From: Acidobacteriota bacterium
GTDB taxonomy: Bacteria; Acidobacteriota; Terriglobia; UBA7540
Length of the DNA: 64,000 nt
Reading direction: 5' to 3'
Assembly: GCA_021838785.1 (NCBI GenBank)
Contig: JAKCCV010000002.1
Coordinates: 186,001 to 250,000 of the forward strand
The position numbers and the translations under genes are program-made. Positions 59,298 to 64,000 of the stretch are shown here, in pieces; the stretch's first letter is position 1; each line of letters begins with the position of its first letter. Under the pieces are notes generated by a model, which did no database searches, was not told the DNA's origin, and saw only the letters and a program-made list of their open reading frames with translations.

Positions 59298-59858
59298 TCA
59301 GCGTAACTCCAGAATCTCTCGCTCCTTGGCCTTGCCTTGCGCTTCCAGCTTCTCCGCAAACTCGTCGGTCATTTTCTGGATTTCTTCCAATGCTCGCCGT
59401 TCCTCGTCTTCGGAGATTTTCTTTTCCTTCAGCAGCCGTTTCAGCTCCTCATTGGCGTCACGGCGAATGTTGCGCACGGCGGTGCGATGATTTTCGAGCA
59501 CTTTGTGAACGTGTTTGACCAGCTCCTTGCGGCGTTCTTCGGTTAAAGGAGGAATGGGCACGCGGAGCATTTTGCCGTCATTCACCGGATTCAGGCCAAG
59601 GTCAGAGGAACGAATGGCCTTATCAATCGCCGGCAGCAAGGAGGGATCCCACGGTTGAATGGTCAGCAGATTGGGTTCCGGCACGCCCAGCGTCGCCACT
59701 TGGTTGAGCGGCGTCGGGGTTCCGTAGTATTCCACCCGGATGTGGTCCAGCAACCCCAGCGAGGCGCGTCCTGTCCGCACGCCCGCCAGTTCCGCCCGTA
59801 AATCGTCCAGGGCTTTCGCCATGCGACTCTTGGTCTGGGTCAAGGTTTCTTTGATCAT
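59298..59858 (-). CDS. frr: ribosome recycling factor
   Basis: 186-residue three-helix-bundle factor that, with EF-G, splits post-termination ribosomes. It opens with 'LTQTKSRMAKALDDL' and contains 'LAGVRTGRASLGLLDHIRVEYYGTPTPLNQVA' (quoted in part; the hinge between helical and beta domains), 'QPWDPSLL', 'PPLTEERRKELV' and 'AVRNIRRDANEELKRL'. Length is canonical (185). It follows pyrH by 23 bases, completing the tsf-pyrH-frr order found in most bacteria. Confidence 0.97.
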   Translation of the reverse strand: MIKETLTQTKSRMAKALDDLRAELAGVRTGRASLGLLDHIRVEYYGTPTPLNQVATLGVPEPNLLTIQPWDPSLLPAIDKAIRSSDLGLNPVNDGKMLRVPIPPLTEERRKELVKHVHKVLENHRTAVRNIRRDANEELKRLLKEKKISEDEERRALEEIQKMTDEFAEKLEAQGKAKEREILELR

Positions 59859-59881
59859 CGGATGCCCGCTCCCTCAGCTAT

Positions 59882-60598
59882 TCAGGATCCCACGGTTGAG
59901 CCTACCTTTTCTCCCAACACCACGCGCTTCAAATTGCCCGGCACATTTAAATTAAAAACAATAATGGGCAGGCTATTGTCCATACACATCGAGATCGCGG
60001 TCGTGTCCATCACCGAGAGCCCTCGCGAAAGCACCTCTCGATAGCCGATGCGCGCGAACATCTTGGCATTGGTGACCTTCGCCGGGTCGGCATCGTAGAT
60101 ACCGTCCACTTTGGTAGCTTTCAGGATGACATCGGCTTTGATTTCCGCGGCCCGCAGCGCCGCCGCTGTGTCGGTGGAGAAATAGGGGCTGCCCGTCCCG
60201 CCCGCCAACAGCACCACGCGGCCCTTTTCAAGATGCCGAATGACGCGTCGGCGGATAAAAGGCTCGGCAATCTCGCGCATCTCAATCGCCGTGACGACCC
60301 GCGTGTAAGCGCCCGCTTTCTCAAGGGCATCCTGGAGCGCCAAAGCGTTGATGACCGTAGCCAACATGCCCATGTGGTCGGCCACCACGCGCTCGATGCC
60401 GTGTTGGGAGGCGGCGACGCCGCGAATGAAGTTCCCCCCTCCCACCACCACGGCCACTTGCACGCCCAGGCCGCACACCTCGTGAAGCTCCTGGGCAATC
60501 CGCGCGGCGACGGAGGGATCCACCCCAAACCCTTGCGCCCCGATCAACGCCTCGCCGCTCAGTTTGAGCAGAATGCGCTGAAAGACGGCTTGACTCAT
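59882..60598 (-). CDS. pyrH: UMP kinase PyrH
   Basis: 238-residue hexameric amino-acid-kinase-fold enzyme that phosphorylates UMP to UDP. '[10 protein letters not shown]' (phosphate-binding start), '[11 protein letters not shown]' (glycine loop), '[19 protein letters not shown]', '[20 protein letters not shown]' (quoted in part) and '[12 protein letters not shown]' are the PyrH signatures. Length equals E. coli (241). It sits between tsf and frr on the same strand with short gaps (32 and 23 bases). Feedback by UTP is expected from the family. The ATG at 60598 is preceded by a normal spacing. Confidence 0.97.
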   Translation of the reverse strand: MSQAVFQRILLKLSGEALIGAQGFGVDPSVAARIAQELHEVCGLGVQVAVVVGGGNFIRGVAASQHGIERVVADHMGMLATVINALALQDALEKAGAYTRVVTAIEMREIAEPFIRRRVIRHLEKGRVVLLAGGTGSPYFSTDTAAALRAAEIKADVILKATKVDGIYDADPAKVTNAKMFARIGYREVLSRGLSVMDTTAISMCMDNSLPIIVFNLNVPGNLKRVVLGEKVGSTVGS

Positions 60599-60630
60599 GG
60601 TTTATTTGGGTGGGTCCTAGGCGTCGCGGT

Positions 60631-61278
<648 letters not shown>

Positions 61279-61349
61279 TCTCGCTCCTCGCACCCATGCG
61301 GGAAGCTGCTGGGCACTGGGCCCTCCCCTTCATTGGGTTTTTCGGGTGG

Positions 61350-62354
61350 CTAAAAGTCTTCTTCGGGGCTCAAACCTCCGCTTGCTTCTTCCGCTTTGCC
61401 GCGCGGCTTGCCGACAAGTTTCTTCTTCCCTTTGGGGAGACGAACCCGCCCTTCCAGTTCTTCTTCGGCGGCGCGCACGGACGGCGGAAGAGCTGCATTG
61501 TCCACCGACTCCGCCTCCTCGGTGCCTTCCCCATAGCCTTCGCCGGTGAGTTCGGCCGCGAGTCCGCCGCTTTCCTGGCCGGCGGCGATGGAGGCGGCCT
61601 CGCGGGCTGCTTCCAATTCCTCCGCTGCCTTCTCCGCCGCGAGTTTCTCCTCTTCCAACTGCTTCTGAATCGCTTCTTGCTTGCCTTCCAAAATGGCGTC
61701 GGCAATGCGGGAGGTGAATAATCGAATGGCCCTCAAGGCATCGTCGTTGCCCGGGATCACCCAATCCACCAGTTCGGGGTCGCAGTTGGTGTCCACCACT
61801 GCGACCACGGGAATCCCTATCTTTTTGGCTTCGCGCACGGCAATTTCTTCTTTGCTCGAGTCCACAACGAACAGCACGTCCGGCAGGCCCGGCATGTCTT
61901 TGATCCCGGCCAGGTTCTTCTCCAACCGCTGGCGTTCCCGCTCCAGTCGCTGGACCTCCTTCTTCGTGAGCAAGTCATACCGCCCGTCGCGGCTCATCTC
62001 TTCCAATTCGCGCAGTCGCTGAATGGATTTTTGAATGGTGGCGTTGTTGGTGAGCAAGCCGCCCAGCCAGCGATGATTGACGTAAAACATGCCGCACCGC
62101 TTGGCTTCCTCGGCGATGGCTTCCTGGGCTTGACGCTTGGTTCCTACAAAAAGAATATTCTTGCCATCGCGACCCTGCTCGAAGAGAAAGGCGGCGGCTT
62201 CCTTGAAAAACTTCAGCGTCTTCTGGAGGTCAATAATATGAATGCCGTTTCGCCGCCCGTAGATGTATTCTTTCATCTTCGGATTCCACCGGCGAGTCTG
62301 GTGTCCAAAGTGGACCCCGGCCTCCAGGAATTCTTTCATCGTGATGTTTGGCAA
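61350..62354 (-). CDS. rpsB: 30S ribosomal protein S2 with C-terminal extension
   Basis: 334 residues. '[22 protein letters not shown]', quoted in part, '[15 protein letters not shown]', '[12 protein letters not shown]' and '[13 protein letters not shown]' are diagnostic. Normal S2 ends near residue 230-250; here residues ~227-334 form an extra segment, helical Glu/Ala/Lys-rich first, then Pro/Lys ('[15 protein letters not shown]') and an acidic end. The start is TTG at 62354, with AGGAG five bases upstream; the first internal ATG is residue 6. It precedes tsf by 71 bases, the standard rpsB-tsf operon. The extension is probably a surface tail on the small subunit. Confidence 0.93.
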   Translation of the reverse strand: MPNITMKEFLEAGVHFGHQTRRWNPKMKEYIYGRRNGIHIIDLQKTLKFFKEAAAFLFEQGRDGKNILFVGTKRQAQEAIAEEAKRCGMFYVNHRWLGGLLTNNATIQKSIQRLRELEEMSRDGRYDLLTKKEVQRLERERQRLEKNLAGIKDMPGLPDVLFVVDSSKEEIAVREAKKIGIPVVAVVDTNCDPELVDWVIPGNDDALRAIRLFTSRIADAILEGKQEAIQKQLEEEKLAAEKAAEELEAAREAASIAAGQESGGLAAELTGEGYGEGTEEAESVDNAALPPSVRAAEEELEGRVRLPKGKKKLVGKPRGKAEEASGGLSPEEDF

Positions 62355-62444
62355 TTCGTCTCCTGACCTCCCCCATCCGTTCTTTCTCTTAACAAACGAT
62401 GCTTTCAGCCTTCAAGTTCGCCGCCTCGGAAGCTGAACCTTGCC

Positions 62445-62840
62445 TTACCGCTTCGAGAACTGGAACCGTTTGCGAGCGCCTTTTTGCCCGTACTTTTTGC
62501 GCTCTTTCGCGCGGGGATCTCGGGTCAAAAGCCCGTTTCGGCGTAACACCGAGCGCAATTCAGTGTTGTAGCGAAGAAGGGCGCGGGCAATTCCCAGCCT
62601 TGTGGCTCCGACTTGGCCGTGAATACCGCCGCCCTCCGCGTTGACGAAAATATCAAACTTGCCCTGCGTCTCCGTGACTATCAAGGGTTGCTGAAGCTCG
62701 ATCCTCATGGAATTCAGTGGAAAATATGCTTCGAGCGACTGGCCGTTGACTTCACATTTCCCCGTGCCTGGGCGCAGAATGACTCTTGCCACGGAAGTTT
62801 TTCGCCGTCCCGAAGCCCAAATCTCTCCCGAATCGTTCAC
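62445..62840 (-). CDS. rpsI: 30S ribosomal protein S9
   Basis: 131 residues from GTG at 62840, supported by AAAGGAG six bases upstream. The longer frame to a TTG at 62861 lies over that Shine-Dalgarno. Family motifs: 'WASGRRKTSVARVIL', 'GGIHGQVGATRLGIARALL' (quoted in part) and the C-terminal tail 'KYGQKGARKRFQFSKR', whose last Lys-Arg contacts P-site tRNA. It follows rplM by 28 bases, the universal rplM-rpsI pair. Length fits E. coli S9 (130). Confidence 0.96.
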   Translation of the reverse strand: MNDSGEIWASGRRKTSVARVILRPGTGKCEVNGQSLEAYFPLNSMRIELQQPLIVTETQGKFDIFVNAEGGGIHGQVGATRLGIARALLRYNTELRSVLRRNGLLTRDPRAKERKKYGQKGARKRFQFSKR

Positions 62841-62868
62841 CTCATGCTCCTTTGACCTCAAGATTCCT

Positions 62869-63309
62869 TCACGCCGAGCGCGTTAGGTTGACCGGGGACG
62901 GTTTCTGAGCCTGATGCGGATAGGAGGCCCCCGCGTACACTTTCAACCGCGTGGCCAACCGCGCCCCCAAACGAGTTTTCGGCAACATTCCCAGAATCGC
63001 CTCCCGCACCACCTGCTCGGGCTTTGTGGCCAGTAGTTGGTCGGCCCGCACTTCCTTCAACCCGCCCGGATAACCCGTGTAATGCCGGTAAATCTTCTGC
63101 TCGGCTTTCCGTCCCGTTAAGCGAATTTTGTCGGCATTGATGATAATTAAGCCTTGGCGATGGTCGGCCTGTGGCGTCCATGCGGGTAAATTCTTCCCCG
63201 TCAGAACACGCGCCGCCCGCGCCGCCAGCCGCCCCAAAACGGCTCCCTCCGCGTCCACCAGATGCCATTCGACTTGGCGATGACTCGCCCCCAAAAATGA
63301 CGTTTGCAA
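62869..63309 (-). CDS. rplM: 50S ribosomal protein L13
   Basis: 146 residues. 'WHLVDAEGAVLGRLAARAARVLTGK', quoted in part, 'DKIRLTGRKAEQKIYRHYTGYPGGLKEV' in part and 'ILGMLPKTRLGARLATRLKVYAG' are the classic L13 blocks. The start is TTG at 63309, with AAGGAG six bases upstream; the first ATG in frame is far inside the conserved core, so TTG is the true start. It is the first gene of the rplM-rpsI cluster and follows the promoter at 63345-63373 with a short leader. Length is normal (142-148). Confidence 0.96.
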   Translation of the reverse strand: MQTSFLGASHRQVEWHLVDAEGAVLGRLAARAARVLTGKNLPAWTPQADHRQGLIIINADKIRLTGRKAEQKIYRHYTGYPGGLKEVRADQLLATKPEQVVREAILGMLPKTRLGARLATRLKVYAGASYPHQAQKPSPVNLTRSA

Positions 63310-63344
63310 GCTACACTCCTTCGTTGAAAACTCGCAATCTACTA

Positions 63345-63373
63345 TGTTTAACTGAACCCCCGCCGATTGTCAA
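63345..63373 (-). promoter_or_regulatory. promoter of the rplM-rpsI operon
   Basis: Minus strand: -35 TTGACA (63368-63373), 17-base spacer, -10 TAAACA (63345-63350). It lies about 36 bases before the rplM TTG. Confidence 0.65.
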
Positions 63374-63484
63374 CCTTCGGGCTGCCCAAAAACCAAGATG
63401 GATGGGAGACATTCGATCGCTCGCCTCCCGCTTGGGTGAGCGTCGTGTCTGCTCTTTTGCATTGCAATCGCGATTTTTCGGTGG

Positions 63485-63513
63485 TTGACACTTGGTATGT
63501 GTTGCAGCAGAAT
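63485..63513 (+). promoter_or_regulatory. promoter of the terminal GH2 gene
   Basis: Plus strand: perfect -35 TTGACA (63485-63490), 17-base spacer and -10 CAGAAT (63508-63513), 27 bases before the ATG at 63540. Confidence 0.6.
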
Positions 63514-63539
63514 CACGGATTCAAAGTGAGGTTGTCCCT

Positions 63540-64000
63540 ATGAAGAGTATGCTATCTCAACCCCCATCGCATCCCCTGACTCGGCGTGAGCTGTTGCAGC
63601 TTACGGCGGGGCTCAGTGTGAGTTCGGCGCTTCCGGCAGTTGGCCTGCGCGCGCAGTCTCCTACGGCACTTCCGGCTGGTGCAACGGGCGTGCTTTCCCT
63701 GGATTTGGGAGGCGAGATGTGGGCCATGTACGAAGAAGGCCAATCGAAGCCTCTGCCGGCCGCCGTGCCGGGCAGTACTTACACGACCCTGTTGCAGGCC
63801 GGCAAAATCCCCAATCCTTTTTACGGGGAGAACAATGGCAAGGTTCAGTGGGTGGCGGAGAGGAACTGGATATTCGAACGCACCTTCGAAGCTGACAAGA
63901 AGATGCTTTCGAAACGTCACGTGGAGCTGGTATGTCACGGCCTGGACACGCTGGCCACGGTGTGGGTCAATGGCCACCCGGTGGGTCGCGCGGACAACAT
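63540..64000 (+). CDS. Tat-exported GH2 beta-mannosidase-like protein, 5' part
   Basis: The first 153 codons of a gene cut by the window end. The ATG at 63540 has GTGAGG nine bases upstream. The N-terminus carries a Tat signal ('TRRELLQLTAGLSVSSALPAVG', RR at residues ~15-16). The mature start 'LSLDLGGEMWAMYEEG', 'AAVPGSTYTTLLQAGKIPNPFYGENN' (in parts) and 'LVCHGLDTLATVWVNGHPVGRADN' match the sugar-binding jelly-roll domain of GH2 beta-mannosidases ('VPGTVHTDLL...IPDPFYG.NE', 'F.GLDT.A.V.LNG'). The catalytic part is outside the window. Glycan degradation in the periplasm or outside is inferred. Second exported GH2 gene here. Confidence 0.85.
   Translation, partial: MKSMLSQPPSHPLTRRELLQLTAGLSVSSALPAVGLRAQSPTALPAGATGVLSLDLGGEMWAMYEEGQSKPLPAAVPGSTYTTLLQAGKIPNPFYGENNGKVQWVAERNWIFERTFEADKKMLSKRHVELVCHGLDTLATVWVNGHPVGRADN

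Overview
The window looks like a GC-rich chromosomal segment of an Acidobacteriota bacterium. The indications are: a high-GC core gene set with classical bacterial operons; several Tat-exported FG-GAP and CRTAC1-type proteins; an acidobacterial-type VWFA-related protein; a giant SBBP-repeat/choice-of-anchor-D surface protein; exported GH2 glycosidases; a type IV pilus assembly operon; and the TTG and GTG start codons supported by good Shine-Dalgarno sequences. This assignment is inference from gene content; no marker gene was compared with a database.

Layout. Positions 1-5000 hold the end of tsaD, a Tat-exported glycosylasparaginase and a very large internally duplicated CPBP membrane protease. 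Positions 5.0-10.6 kb (minus strand) hold a GNAT acetyltransferase, two small exported proteins, tsaE, a bifunctional NAD(P)H-hydrate repair enzyme, a two-TM potassium channel with an odd selectivity filter, and an SDR protein lacking its catalytic Ser and Tyr. Positions 10.7-16 kb encode a SpoIIE-type phosphatase and two APC amino-acid transporters. Positions 16.1-25 kb (minus strand) hold thiE-accC-accB, an M24 peptidase and the pilMNOPQ operon, the last flanked by a consensus promoter with a ~300-nt leader and a strong intrinsic terminator. Positions 25.5-32.3 kb encode the VWFA protein, an MGDG-synthase-like glycosyltransferase and the 1478-residue SBBP protein.

Positions 32.7-37 kb (plus strand) hold an MqnA/MqnD-family gene, two translationally coupled MetE-barrel genes (only the second keeps the zinc ligands) and a YajR-like transporter. 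Positions 37-44.6 kb hold a double-PilZ protein, an esterase, an FmdB zinc ribbon, a sugar-phosphate isomerase-like TIM barrel, a peroxiredoxin gene interrupted by an in-frame TGA exactly at the peroxidatic cysteine (probable selenoprotein), a GH2 enzyme and murB. PBP1A and thiL follow.

Positions 50.0-54.2 kb form an accessory island: an excisionase-like HTH gene, a small orphan protein, a transposase remnant and a methyltransferase plus PD-(D/E)XK endonuclease pair (type II restriction-modification). Positions 54.3-63.3 kb return to core genes: CRTAC1, PilZ, lipB, lpd and the conserved frr-pyrH-tsf-rpsB-rpsI-rplM cluster. The window ends inside an exported GH2 mannosidase-like gene.

The main discovery candidate is the Sec-peroxiredoxin at 40680-41144. 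It is missed by ordinary ORF calling because TGA is read as stop; its reading frame, family motif and length are intact on both sides of the TGA, and a small hairpin lies directly after it. No selenocysteine machinery, tRNA, rRNA or CRISPR array was seen in the window.
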